A stretch of DNA of 64,000 nt, taken from positions 21,332-85,331 of the IMG/VR virus record IMGVR_UViG_3300023174_000123; one strand, 5' to 3'. A program made the position numbers and the translations under genes. Under the pieces are notes generated by a model. That model did not search any database and was not told the DNA's origin. It was given only the letters and a program-made list of their open reading frames with translations. Of the stretch, positions 48,155 through 56,092 are shown piece by piece; positions within the stretch are counted from its first letter, which is position 1, and every line of letters starts with the position of its first letter. This DNA is from a virus.

Positions 48155-48983
48155 AGTATTTGAAAGCTACTTTGGTAATACAGTTAAATTTGATGCGGTC
48201 ACACCATCTCAGGCCCGTGGCATGCTCAAGCGTGTGCGTGCCATGATTGCAGAACATCGCCGCACTCCAGGATTCCACAACAGTGAGCAAAATCCCGCTT
48301 ATTTGAAATTAGTAGTCATGGAACAAGCTCTGGCAACACAGGCCATGGCACCAGGCGCAGGTTCTGCACCACAGCAAACCCCTCAACAGCAACAGGCTGC
48401 TATGACCTTGCAACGCCAACAAAAGCAACGTCAACTCGACGATGAAGAAAAACAGTTGACCAAACAGGCTCAAGACATAACGGCTAGAAAAGCTGCGATA
48501 CAAAAAGAAAAAGCTATGCTGGAAACACGCAAGAGCTTGAAACAACGACTCAAAGAAGCAAGTGAAGTTCAACAGGCTCAAGTTGTTTTGGCATCACAAG
48601 ACATGGTAGACCAAGTGCAGAAGATGAGTGAACAGGTTTCGGCCATGCAGTTCAAAGACCTACCAGCCTTGGTAGATCAGATCAAGAATGAAGTTGGCGT
48701 AGATCAAGCCATGCAGTTCAACACTGATGCCACAGCGGCCTTGGCAGGCTTGTTGCAAAATCTACAAGGTGCCAAGACACAGTTGGAAGCTGCACTAGGT
48801 GTGGTCACAGGTCAAGCTCCTATTGTACCAGGCGCTGACATGACAGCTGATCAAGGTCTTGGCAGTGAAATGCCAGCCGAATTACCAGCGCCCGGTGAAG
48901 AAGAAATTGATGTCACTGACATTGATGTTGAAGAGCCTGGTGCAGAAACACCAGCCGCATCATTGGGTCGTGCCCGTAGATAA
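48105..48983 (+). CDS. Scaffold-like coiled-coil protein of the head region
   Basis: The 292-residue product starts Met-Lys-Leu-Asn-Glu-Leu-Ala-Val-Ala-Asn-Pro-Thr-Lys-Gln, which I recall from conserved marine phage proteins. It has a helical domain (Phe-Glu-Ser-Tyr-Phe-Gly near 19-24 and Met-Leu-Lys-Arg-Val-Arg-Ala-Met near 40-47), then a Gln-rich segment and a long coiled coil (about 115-170). The C-terminus is acidic with Asp-Val-Thr-Asp-Ile-Asp. This layout fits a scaffold or prohead core protein. The long frame from 48063 starts inside the upstream gene, so 48105 is preferred. Confidence 0.5.
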   Translation: MKLNELAVANPTKQAAKVFESYFGNTVKFDAVTPSQARGMLKRVRAMIAEHRRTPGFHNSEQNPAYLKLVVMEQALATQAMAPGAGSAPQQTPQQQQAAMTLQRQQKQRQLDDEEKQLTKQAQDITARKAAIQKEKAMLETRKSLKQRLKEASEVQQAQVVLASQDMVDQVQKMSEQVSAMQFKDLPALVDQIKNEVGVDQAMQFNTDATAALAGLLQNLQGAKTQLEAALGVVTGQAPIVPGADMTADQGLGSEMPAELPAPGEEEIDVTDIDVEEPGAETPAASLGRARR

Positions 48984-49330
48984 TGTTGATACGTGAGTTT
49001 TTAGATACAAAAGTTGCTCCTGACGCAGACAAAGCAGCGGCCATTACCAAGTTTCTAATTGGGCGTGCCAAAGACGAAAGTGCTCGCAAACAAATGAGTC
49101 AAGATGCTTATATCCAGGCTCTAAAAAGTGTGGGCGTAGAAGTCACTCCGGAAAACTTAGGTGACATGGTCAACCAAGAACCTCTCAAAAACTTGTTAGA
49201 ACCTGTTGAACCCAACTCGGGCGTGGTGCGATTCAAAGGTGATACCGATGTTGCCACGGGCATGAGTGTGGATCAGGCCCGTGCCGTGGTAGATTCCAAC
49301 GCCAAAGCAGCAATGAAACGTCGTCAGTGA
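48983..49330 (+). CDS. Small conserved protein with MxxREFL start
   Basis: The 115-residue product begins Met-Leu-Ile-Arg-Glu-Phe-Leu-Asp-Thr, near to the MRAREF pattern, and has Asp-Lys-Ala-Ala-Ala-Ile-Thr-Lys-Phe near 16-24 and Leu-Lys-Ser-Val-Gly-Val-Glu-Val-Thr near 46-54. A tentative internal head or scaffold partner is suggested by position directly after the scaffold-like gene (TAATG junction). The function is unknown. Confidence 0.45.
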   Translation: MLIREFLDTKVAPDADKAAAITKFLIGRAKDESARKQMSQDAYIQALKSVGVEVTPENLGDMVNQEPLKNLLEPVEPNSGVVRFKGDTDVATGMSVDQARAVVDSNAKAAMKRRQ

Positions 49331-50226
49331 TCAAACACAAATTTTCAAAAATTGAGTTTTATGTGACCAATGTGTGTAACCTTACCTGTGAAGGTTGCAA
49401 TCGTTTCAACAACTACAATTTCGCTGGCTGGCAACGTTGGGCAGATTACGAAGCCGACTATGAGAAATGGTCCGAGTATGTGGACATTGATCACATGGTG
49501 TTGCTGGGCGGCGAACCCTTGTTAAATCCTGACATCATAGATTGGATCTATGGACTCAATCGTATATTTCAAACCAATGTGCAGATACTGTCAAATGGCA
49601 CACGCCTAAACAACGTAAAAGGACTTTACGAAGCGTTACAGTCCAATGGCAATTGGATGGGTATCAGTTGGCACAACCCCAATACCATTGATGAATTTGA
49701 AACTGAAGTCCACAAGTTCCTTCAAGGCAAAATTACAAAAGTAGACAAAGATGATCCCCGCAACGAGTTTGGTTCGCATATTGCCTGGATAGATGAGAAC
49801 AAAGTTGCTATTCCGCTGTGGATACAATATGATTTCTACGACAGTGCAATCAAACGTGACCCGGCCGGCAAGTTCACACTTCACAACAGCAGACCCGAAG
49901 TGGCACACAATAGTTGCGGATTCCACAGACATAAGAACTATCATATGATCAAAGGACGGCTGTATAAATGTGGGCCAGCGGCACTGTTTCCAGAGTTTGA
50001 TAAACAACACGGATTTGATATCTCAGACAAAGACAGAGTTATTTTGAATTCCTACCGACCTTTGTCACCCTATGAATATACACAACGAGGCCAGGATTTT
50101 TTGTCTACCATTGACGATCAATTAGAAATGTGTAAATTTTGTCCAGAAAGTTTAGACTACAAAAACAGATTATTTGCTGTCAGCAAAAAAGAAGCCCGAA
50201 AACAATATACCCTGGAACCGGTTTAG
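49327..50226 (+). CDS. Radical SAM protein 3, upstream of iscU
   Basis: The 299-residue product starts at GTG overlapping the previous stop (GTGA). It has the signature Cys-Asn-Leu-Thr-Cys-Glu-Gly-Cys (Cys17, 21, 24) and Leu-Gly-Gly-Glu-Pro-Leu near 59-64. C-terminal cysteines (Cys-Gly-Phe near 198, Tyr-Lys-Cys-Gly near 215 and Cys-Lys-Phe-Cys near 270) look like a SPASM/twitch auxiliary cluster. Its direct position before IscU and IscA links it to phage-borne Fe-S assembly. The substrate is unknown. Confidence 0.75.
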   Translation: MIKHKFSKIEFYVTNVCNLTCEGCNRFNNYNFAGWQRWADYEADYEKWSEYVDIDHMVLLGGEPLLNPDIIDWIYGLNRIFQTNVQILSNGTRLNNVKGLYEALQSNGNWMGISWHNPNTIDEFETEVHKFLQGKITKVDKDDPRNEFGSHIAWIDENKVAIPLWIQYDFYDSAIKRDPAGKFTLHNSRPEVAHNSCGFHRHKNYHMIKGRLYKCGPAALFPEFDKQHGFDISDKDRVILNSYRPLSPYEYTQRGQDFLSTIDDQLEMCKFCPESLDYKNRLFAVSKKEARKQYTLEPV

Positions 50227-50235
50227 TCAAAACTG

Positions 50236-50264
50236 TTGTAAATACTTACATATAGTGTTATAAT
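50236..50264 (+). promoter_or_regulatory. Sigma70-type promoter for iscU (TTGTAA-17-TATAAT)
   Basis: TTGTAA and TATAAT (50259-50264) are 17 bases apart. The leader carries aggaga before the ATG at 50282. Confidence 0.65.
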
Positions 50265-50281
50265 TTCACTAGGAGAGTCAA

Positions 50282-50665
50282 ATGGCCTATTCAGAAAAAG
50301 TAATCGATCACTACGAAAATCCCAGAAACGTAGGCAAGATGGACGTAGGTGATGTCAATGTAGGCACTGGCATGGTTGGAGCTCCGGCCTGCGGTGATGT
50401 AATGAAATTACAAATTCGAGTTGAAGATGGAATCATTCAAGATGCAAAATTTAAAACATACGGGTGCGGGTCGGCGATTGCGAGTAGTAGTCTCGTCACG
50501 GAGTGGGTCAAGGGTAAAACGCTGGACGAGGCTGGCGCAATTAAGAATGCTGAAATTGCACAGGAACTCGCGCTCCCGCCAGTTAAGATTCATTGTTCGA
50601 TCCTTGCGGAAGACGCTATTAAGGCGGCCATAGAAGATTACAAAAAGAAACACCCCAATGATTAA
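50282..50665 (+). CDS. iscU: IscU Fe-S cluster scaffold protein
   Basis: The 127-residue product is a full-length IscU. It keeps the three cluster-ligand cysteines Cys37 (Pro-Ala-Cys-Gly-Asp, with Asp39), Cys62 (Gly-Cys-Gly-Ser) and Cys105 (Ile-His-Cys-Ser). It also keeps the Leu-Pro-Pro-Val-Lys motif (98-102) used by the host chaperone HscA. It should assemble 2Fe-2S clusters using host IscS and HscAB. It overlaps iscA by 8 bases. Codon use changes after about base 50460 to forms such as gcg and acg, suggesting mosaic origin. Confidence 0.92.
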   Translation: MAYSEKVIDHYENPRNVGKMDVGDVNVGTGMVGAPACGDVMKLQIRVEDGIIQDAKFKTYGCGSAIASSSLVTEWVKGKTLDEAGAIKNAEIAQELALPPVKIHCSILAEDAIKAAIEDYKKKHPND

Positions 50666-50978
50666 TGTGACCCCTAGAGCCGCCAGCAAGATTCTCAGCA
50701 GTTTAGATCGACGCGGAGCTGGCATTGGCATACGATTGGGCACTAGAACTACAGGTTGCTCGGGTTTGGCCTATGTGCTGGAATATGTAGACAATCCCGA
50801 CAGCACAGATTATGTATTTGATAGTGATGGGTTCAAGATAGTGGTTGATCCCAAGAGCTTGCCTATCCTGGATGGCTTGATCATTGACTGGATACGTAAT
50901 GGTCTAAATGAAGGATTTGAATTCTCCAATCCGCAAGAAAAAGACCGCTGTGGTTGCGGGGAAAGTTTCCGAGTCTAA
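50658..50978 (+). CDS. iscA: IscA/HesB-type Fe-S carrier
   Basis: The 106-residue product is an A-type carrier with the three conserved cysteines, Cys34 (Thr-Thr-Gly-Cys-Ser-Gly) and Cys98-Gly-Cys100 near the C-terminus. The start is Ile-Asn-Val-Thr-Pro-Arg-Ala-Ala. It receives clusters from IscU and delivers them to apo-proteins, here plausibly the three phage radical SAM proteins. It overlaps iscU by 8 bases. HesB-type genes are known in cyanophages and pelagiphages, and pairing with IscU is less usual. Confidence 0.9.
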   Translation: MINVTPRAASKILSSLDRRGAGIGIRLGTRTTGCSGLAYVLEYVDNPDSTDYVFDSDGFKIVVDPKSLPILDGLIIDWIRNGLNEGFEFSNPQEKDRCGCGESFRV

Positions 50979-50979
50979 T

Positions 50980-51690
50980 TTGTACAATCCTAAGTTTGAT
51001 TATCAACCCCTGAACAGGGTTACAGAAGACGGACGTAGGCTGTATGACACTCCAGGAGGAAAATTGCCCAGTGTGACCACGGTGTTGGAAAAGACCAAAC
51101 CTGAAGAAAAGAAACAGGCCTTGCAAGAGTGGCGCAACCGAGTAGGGCACGCACAGGCACAGGCTATTACTACGGAGGCTGCTAATCGTGGCACCAGAAT
51201 GCACACTTATCTTGAGCACTATGTCAAAACTGGCGAGCTAAAAGATCAAGGATCAAATCCGTTTGGCTGGGCGTCACATGCCATGGCACAGACTGTGATC
51301 GACGACGGTTTGAAAAATGTGCAGGAATTCTGGGGTGTAGAAATACCTTTATATTTCCCCAAACTGTATGCCGGGACTTCAGACGGTGCTGGTTTGCACA
51401 TGAACGAAGAAAGTATCCTGGACTACAAACAGACCAATAAACCCAAACGCAGAGAGTGGATTGAAGATTATTTCCTACAGTTGGCAGCCTATGCCTTGGC
51501 ACACAACGAAGTCTACGGAACCAACATACGCAAGGGCGTGGTCTTGATGTGTGTGAAACCACCGGTGGACTCACAGGGACGTCCTACAGCACGTCCAGAA
51601 TATCAAGAATTTGTGCTGGAAAACGCCGAATTTGACCACTGGGCTGATGCCTGGTGGCGTAGACTTGAGCAGTACTATCTACTAGTCTAA
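50980..51690 (+). CDS. PD-(D/E)xK nuclease, RecB/Cas4-like exonuclease
   Basis: The product, about 236 residues from TTG 50980, has the T4-like phage N-terminus Val-Thr-Glu-Asp-Gly-Arg-Arg-Leu-Tyr and Pro-Ser-Val-Thr-Thr-Val-Leu near 26-31. The nuclease core is Gly-Thr-Ser-Asp-Gly-Ala (Asp near 131) and Ile-Leu-Asp-Tyr-Lys-Gln (Asp-x-Lys near 146-148), with a QxxxY-like Gln-Leu-Ala-Ala-Tyr after it. These are hallmarks of RecB-family 5-prime exonucleases. An ATG at 50908 would give a 260-residue form overlapping iscA by 71 bases, which I consider less likely. DNA end processing is the likely role. Confidence 0.8.
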   Translation: MYNPKFDYQPLNRVTEDGRRLYDTPGGKLPSVTTVLEKTKPEEKKQALQEWRNRVGHAQAQAITTEAANRGTRMHTYLEHYVKTGELKDQGSNPFGWASHAMAQTVIDDGLKNVQEFWGVEIPLYFPKLYAGTSDGAGLHMNEESILDYKQTNKPKRREWIEDYFLQLAAYALAHNEVYGTNIRKGVVLMCVKPPVDSQGRPTARPEYQEFVLENAEFDHWADAWWRRLEQYYLLV

Positions 51691-51694
51691 ACCA

Positions 51695-51702
51695 GCTAAA
51701 TA
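51695..51702 (+). promoter_or_regulatory. Late-type promoter (GCTAAATA) for the tailspike
   Basis: GCTAAATA directly follows the nuclease stop. It predicts a start near 51708 and a 21-base leader with caagga before the GTG at 51729. Confidence 0.6.
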
Positions 51703-51728
51703 CTGGATAGAATTCAAGGACAACTCAA

Positions 51729-53312
51729 GTGGCCATTGTACAAATATCGCAAATCACAAACCGCAAGGGTTTGGCAGAAAATTTACCACAACTAGCTGGT
51801 GCCGAACTAGGTTGGAGCACTGACACACGCCAATTATACATAGGCAACGGCACTCTTGAAGAAGGTGCCCCAGTGGTAGGCAACACCGAAATCCTGACAG
51901 AATTTTCAGATATTCTAAACTTGTCCACAACCTACACATACAAAGGTGAAGTTGCTGGTTATACAGTGCAAACTGGTCCTACCGCAGGCACACCAGTCAC
52001 TCTGAGCCTACAACAATGGTTGGATCAATTTGCCAGCGTGTTGGATTTTGGTGCAGTAGGCGACGGGTTGACTGATGATACAGATGCTATTAACCGTGCC
52101 TTGTTTCAATTGTTTTGCAGAGAAGCCAACCCACAGATCCGCAGGAGTTTGTTCTTCCCTGCCGGTGTTTATCGTGTGACTCAAAGCATAAACATTCCGC
52201 CCTATGCTACCTTGTGGGGCGAAGGTATAGAAAATTCTATTATACAGTTGGACATCGGCGATGACAGTACCTTGCATGAGTGTGTGGCCCGTTCTGCAGA
52301 CAGTTTACAACAGGTAGGGGTCAACATTGGGTCTGGGGGTGCAACTCCGCCAACCAATGTAACCATAGTCAACATGGGCTTTAGAAGTCTTGATCCCACC
52401 GTGGATGTGTTTATAGTTGAATGCGCAACAAATTACAAGTTCAGCAACGTGAGTTTCGCAGGACCATTGACCACGGCTGATTTGACTTCTTCTGCTGCTA
52501 ACACACAAGCAATCGCTTTCCGGTCCACAGTGGCCTATGTCTGCGATCAGATAGTGTTTGATGGTTGCAAATTTTTTGGCGCCACCTACGGAACCAACGC
52601 CGCCGAGGAAATGCGGTCTGCCACTTTTACCAATGGTCAATTTGATACCTTGTATCAAGGTATAGTTGTCAATGGTAGTATTACAGGAATGCGCATAACG
52701 GGCAATCAATTTGACAACATCTATGCCGAAGGAATCATATTTGGATCTGTCGGCCTTAATGCATCCGGTCACAATATCTTTTATGATGTAGGCAATCACT
52801 TTGGAGGCCCGACCAATCCTAATAGACCAATCATCAGTATTCAAAGCAACAACAATGTCAGTATCAGTGACATGTTTGAACGTGCTGATGCATTTGCCAC
52901 GGTCTGGCCTAGAGTAGACTTGACTGAAACTCAAAGCATTGCCACGGTCAATGGTCGATCCTTGTCTTTGGGATCGTTTACCACACAATCTGCCGAGAGT
53001 GCCAATTTAAATGACAGCGAAAGCAGTCCTGTACCAATTTTTGTCATGCCTGTTGTGGTTGGCAATCTAGTTGTTCGATATACGTTACAGGGCGGTAGCG
53101 GAGGTGGTGCCAATCGCACTGGTACGTTGACTATAGCCAGCAACAGCGTGTCAGGAGTCAGTTATACTGATGACTACACAGAAAACGCTGTCACAGCCAT
53201 TAATTTCAGTGTCACCGAGTCCAGTGGTATTATCACTGTTAGTTATACCTCTGGGCCCTATGGTGCCATCATGCGGTATTCAATTTCATACATTAGCTCG
53301 TTTATATCTTGA
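51729..53312 (+). CDS. Tailspike-like pectate-lyase-fold protein
   Basis: The 527-residue product starts at GTG. Residues 1-60 form a virion-attachment module seen in many phage fibres (Leu-Pro-Gln-Leu-Ala-Gly-Ala-Glu-Leu-Gly-Trp-Ser-Thr-Asp near 19-32). From about 105, Asp-Phe-Gly-Ala-Val-Gly-Asp-Gly-Leu-Thr-Asp-Asp-Thr-Asp-Ala and Pro-Ala-Gly-Val-Tyr-Arg-Val begin a right-handed beta-helix of the pectate lyase 3 / tailspike type. It may depolymerise or bind surface glycans. Catalytic residues cannot be told from sequence alone. It complements the long fibre at 7410. Confidence 0.8.
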   Translation: MAIVQISQITNRKGLAENLPQLAGAELGWSTDTRQLYIGNGTLEEGAPVVGNTEILTEFSDILNLSTTYTYKGEVAGYTVQTGPTAGTPVTLSLQQWLDQFASVLDFGAVGDGLTDDTDAINRALFQLFCREANPQIRRSLFFPAGVYRVTQSINIPPYATLWGEGIENSIIQLDIGDDSTLHECVARSADSLQQVGVNIGSGGATPPTNVTIVNMGFRSLDPTVDVFIVECATNYKFSNVSFAGPLTTADLTSSAANTQAIAFRSTVAYVCDQIVFDGCKFFGATYGTNAAEEMRSATFTNGQFDTLYQGIVVNGSITGMRITGNQFDNIYAEGIIFGSVGLNASGHNIFYDVGNHFGGPTNPNRPIISIQSNNNVSISDMFERADAFATVWPRVDLTETQSIATVNGRSLSLGSFTTQSAESANLNDSESSPVPIFVMPVVVGNLVVRYTLQGGSGGGANRTGTLTIASNSVSGVSYTDDYTENAVTAINFSVTESSGIITVSYTSGPYGAIMRYSISYISSFIS

Positions 53313-53725
53313 TGTGGCCTCAAACTTTTAGTGGTCGGCTGACCAGCTGGAATCTCCTACGAGACCAGTGCCAAAATCTTCCAGCAGAATCTGCTTTGAC
53401 CGAAATTAATCGCTGGTGGTTTAGGGCACCCTGGCGTCCATATTATCTGCATTGGGATGATTTGTCCAATTGGCCAGATCCTTGGCAACTTTTGAACGAT
53501 GACGTCTATTGCGAAGTTGCACGAGGTCTAGGAATCCTGTATACTATAACTTTGCTTGACCGTGCAGACTTGGCACCTGCCGACTTGGTTTTAACACAAG
53601 ATGGTGCTAATTTAGTACAGGTAGGAAAAGAAAAATATATACTTAATTGGGAACTCAACACTGTTGTAAATACCAACCTAGAGTTTCAAATACATCGGCG
53701 GTACCAGCAACAACAAATAGCATAG
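53312..53725 (+). CDS. Conserved tail-associated hypothetical protein
   Basis: The 137-residue product begins Met-Trp-Pro-Gln-Thr-Phe-Ser-Gly-Arg-Leu and is Trp-rich, with Ile-Asn-Arg-Trp-Trp near 31-35, Trp-Asp-Asp-Leu-Ser-Asn-Trp-Pro-Asp-Pro-Trp near 48-58 and Asn-Trp-Glu-Leu-Asn near 114-118. I recall similar proteins in marine T4-like phages after tail genes, without function. ATG 53312 shares a base with the tailspike stop (TTG 53309 is an alternative). Confidence 0.55.
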   Translation: MWPQTFSGRLTSWNLLRDQCQNLPAESALTEINRWWFRAPWRPYYLHWDDLSNWPDPWQLLNDDVYCEVARGLGILYTITLLDRADLAPADLVLTQDGANLVQVGKEKYILNWELNTVVNTNLEFQIHRRYQQQQIA

Positions 53726-53754
53726 CAGTAAACAATTTAAACGAACGAGAAGAA

Positions 53755-56082
53755 ATGACGCAGATCACAGTTGTAAAAAGAAGCGGCGTGAAAGAGCCAC
53801 TATACATTGAGAAATGGCAAGCACAGGTCGCCAAAGTATGTCAAGGGATTGCAGATGTAAGTCAATCCATGGTGGAAATCAAAGCACAGTTGCATTTTTA
53901 TGATGGCATTACTACTCAAGAGATCGATGGTATCACCTTGCGTGCCATTGTGGATCTCATTGATGTGGAGGCCAACCCAGATGTAGGTCACACCAACTAT
54001 CAGTTTGTGGCTGGCAAACAAAGATTATCAATGTTGCGCAAAGATGTGTACGGAAGTTATCAGCCTCCGCATCTGTATGAGATTGTCAAGCGCAATGTCG
54101 AAGTAGGTTTATACACACCAGAATTGCTGGAATGGTATTCAGAAGAAGACTGGAATCGTATGAACGACATCATCGACCATGAAAAAGATGAGGAATATTC
54201 ATATGCAGCTATTGAACAGCTTATTGAGAAGTATCTTGTACGCAATCGCGCTACGAAGGAGATCTATGAGACTCCACAAGTTAGGTATATGGTCGCGGCC
54301 GCTACGGTCTTTCATAAGGAAGAACCTCAATCGGCACGTATGCGTTTCATCCGCGAGTATTACAACTGTGCGTCAGATGGTCTATTTACTCTTGCTACAC
54401 CTGTGCTGGCTGGTCTTGGCACTCCAACTAAACAGTTTAGTAGTTGTGTTCTTATCCGCAGCGACGACGATCTGGATAGCATATTTGCTAGTGGGGAGAT
54501 GATGGCCAAGTATGCGGCCAAGCGAGCCGGCATTGGCCTGGAAGTTGGCCGTTTACGCCCGCTAGGAGCCGCTATTCGCGGCGGCGAAGTCATGCACACA
54601 GGTATGATACCATTCTTGAAGAAATGGTTTGGTGATTTACGTAGTTGTTCACAAGGAGGTATCCGTAATGCTTCTGCCACTGTATTTTATCCTATTTGGC
54701 ACTATCAGTTTGACGATCTTATTGTGCTTAAAAACAATCAAGGCACCGAGGAAACCCGAGTGCGTCATATGGATTATGGGGTTGTGCTTAATGCCATGTT
54801 CTGGAGAAGATTCAAAAACAAACAAGACATAACATTCTTTGATCCCAACGAAGTGCCTGACCTGTATGAAGCTTTTTACAAAGACACAGCACAATTTGAA
54901 GAGTTATATATCAAGTATGAAAAAAGAAAAGACCTTCGCAAGAAGGTGATCGGTGCCGAAGAAGTTTTCAAAGGCGGCATACTTAAGGAGAGAACTGATA
55001 CAGGTCGTATATACTTGGTGTTTATTGACAATGTCATAGACCAGGGACCCTTTGATCCTGAGCACCATACTATCTATCAGTCAAATTTATGCTGTGAAAT
55101 TCTATTACCTACTAAGCCCTTTCGCCGCCTGGATGACGATGCTGGCCGTATTGCTCTATGCACGTTGGGATCAATCAACTGGGGTGCGTTCCGTAATCCT
55201 GAAGACATGCGTCGGGCTTGCCGCATACTGCAGCGCAGTCTATGTAATATACTGGACTATCAAGATTATTTGAGTATCCAGAGCATGCTGAGTAATCAAG
55301 AGATCCAGCCCTTGGGCATTGGTATTACTAATCTGGCATATTGGCACGCAAAACGTGGTTTGCGGTATGGTGAGAAAGATGCCTTGCAAGAAGTCAAGTC
55401 GTGGATGGAACATCAAGCCTACTACTTGACAGAAGCCACAGTTGAGTTGGCCAAGGAACGTGGACCATGCAGTCACAGCGGACTCACACGCTATGGTCAA
55501 GGAAAATTTCCTTGGGAACTTCGCGCACAGGATGTCAATGAATTGGCCAACTTTAAACCAGAACTGGATTGGGAATCACTGCGTGAGAAGATGAAGATTC
55601 ATGGTGTACGTAATGCCACACTCATGGCCGTGGCTCCGGTTGAGTCGTCATCGGTCGTGATTAACTCAACCAATGGCATCGAAATGCCCATGAGCTTGAT
55701 CACAGTCAAGGAATCAAAAGCAGGAAGTTTGATACAAGTGGCTCCAGAGTACAACAAGTTGAAAAATAGATACCAACTCATGTGGGAACAACGAGATTGT
55801 GCAAATTATTTGAAGACAGCAGCTGTGATTGCTGCCTATGTGGATCAAAGTATCTCAACAAACACGTTCTACAATCCTGCGCACTTTGCTGACCGCAAGG
55901 TGCCCACCACTTTGATCGCCACCAACCTCATGCAGGCACACCGTTGGGGTTTAAAAACTTTTTACTACAGCCTAATCAACAAACAAGGATCCAAAGGTCA
56001 AGACGAAGCACCACAGGTCTTGCACACACAAGAACCCGACAGCGACCTCTTAGAGGAAGATTGTCTAGCATGCAAATTATAA
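53755..56082 (+). CDS. nrdA: Ribonucleoside-diphosphate reductase alpha subunit (NrdA, class Ia)
   Basis: The 775-residue product has an N-terminal ATP-cone (about 1-95). The catalytic Cys pair is present as Phe-Ser-Ser-Cys (about 230) and Gly-Ser... Ala-Leu-Cys-Thr-Leu (about 463-467), with the radical site Asn-Leu-Cys-Cys-Glu-Ile near 440-445. The C-terminal shuttle is Asp-Cys-Leu-Ala-Cys-Lys-Leu. It makes deoxynucleotides with NrdB, re-reduced by the glutaredoxin encoded just downstream. Length is close to E. coli NrdA (761). ATG 53755 follows an A/G-rich ribosome site (acgagaagaa). The longer frame lies in the upstream gene. Confidence 0.95.
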   Translation: MTQITVVKRSGVKEPLYIEKWQAQVAKVCQGIADVSQSMVEIKAQLHFYDGITTQEIDGITLRAIVDLIDVEANPDVGHTNYQFVAGKQRLSMLRKDVYGSYQPPHLYEIVKRNVEVGLYTPELLEWYSEEDWNRMNDIIDHEKDEEYSYAAIEQLIEKYLVRNRATKEIYETPQVRYMVAAATVFHKEEPQSARMRFIREYYNCASDGLFTLATPVLAGLGTPTKQFSSCVLIRSDDDLDSIFASGEMMAKYAAKRAGIGLEVGRLRPLGAAIRGGEVMHTGMIPFLKKWFGDLRSCSQGGIRNASATVFYPIWHYQFDDLIVLKNNQGTEETRVRHMDYGVVLNAMFWRRFKNKQDITFFDPNEVPDLYEAFYKDTAQFEELYIKYEKRKDLRKKVIGAEEVFKGGILKERTDTGRIYLVFIDNVIDQGPFDPEHHTIYQSNLCCEILLPTKPFRRLDDDAGRIALCTLGSINWGAFRNPEDMRRACRILQRSLCNILDYQDYLSIQSMLSNQEIQPLGIGITNLAYWHAKRGLRYGEKDALQEVKSWMEHQAYYLTEATVELAKERGPCSHSGLTRYGQGKFPWELRAQDVNELANFKPELDWESLREKMKIHGVRNATLMAVAPVESSSVVINSTNGIEMPMSLITVKESKAGSLIQVAPEYNKLKNRYQLMWEQRDCANYLKTAAVIAAYVDQSISTNTFYNPAHFADRKVPTTLIATNLMQAHRWGLKTFYYSLINKQGSKGQDEAPQVLHTQEPDSDLLEEDCLACKL

Positions 56083-56092
56083 AGAGAACAAC

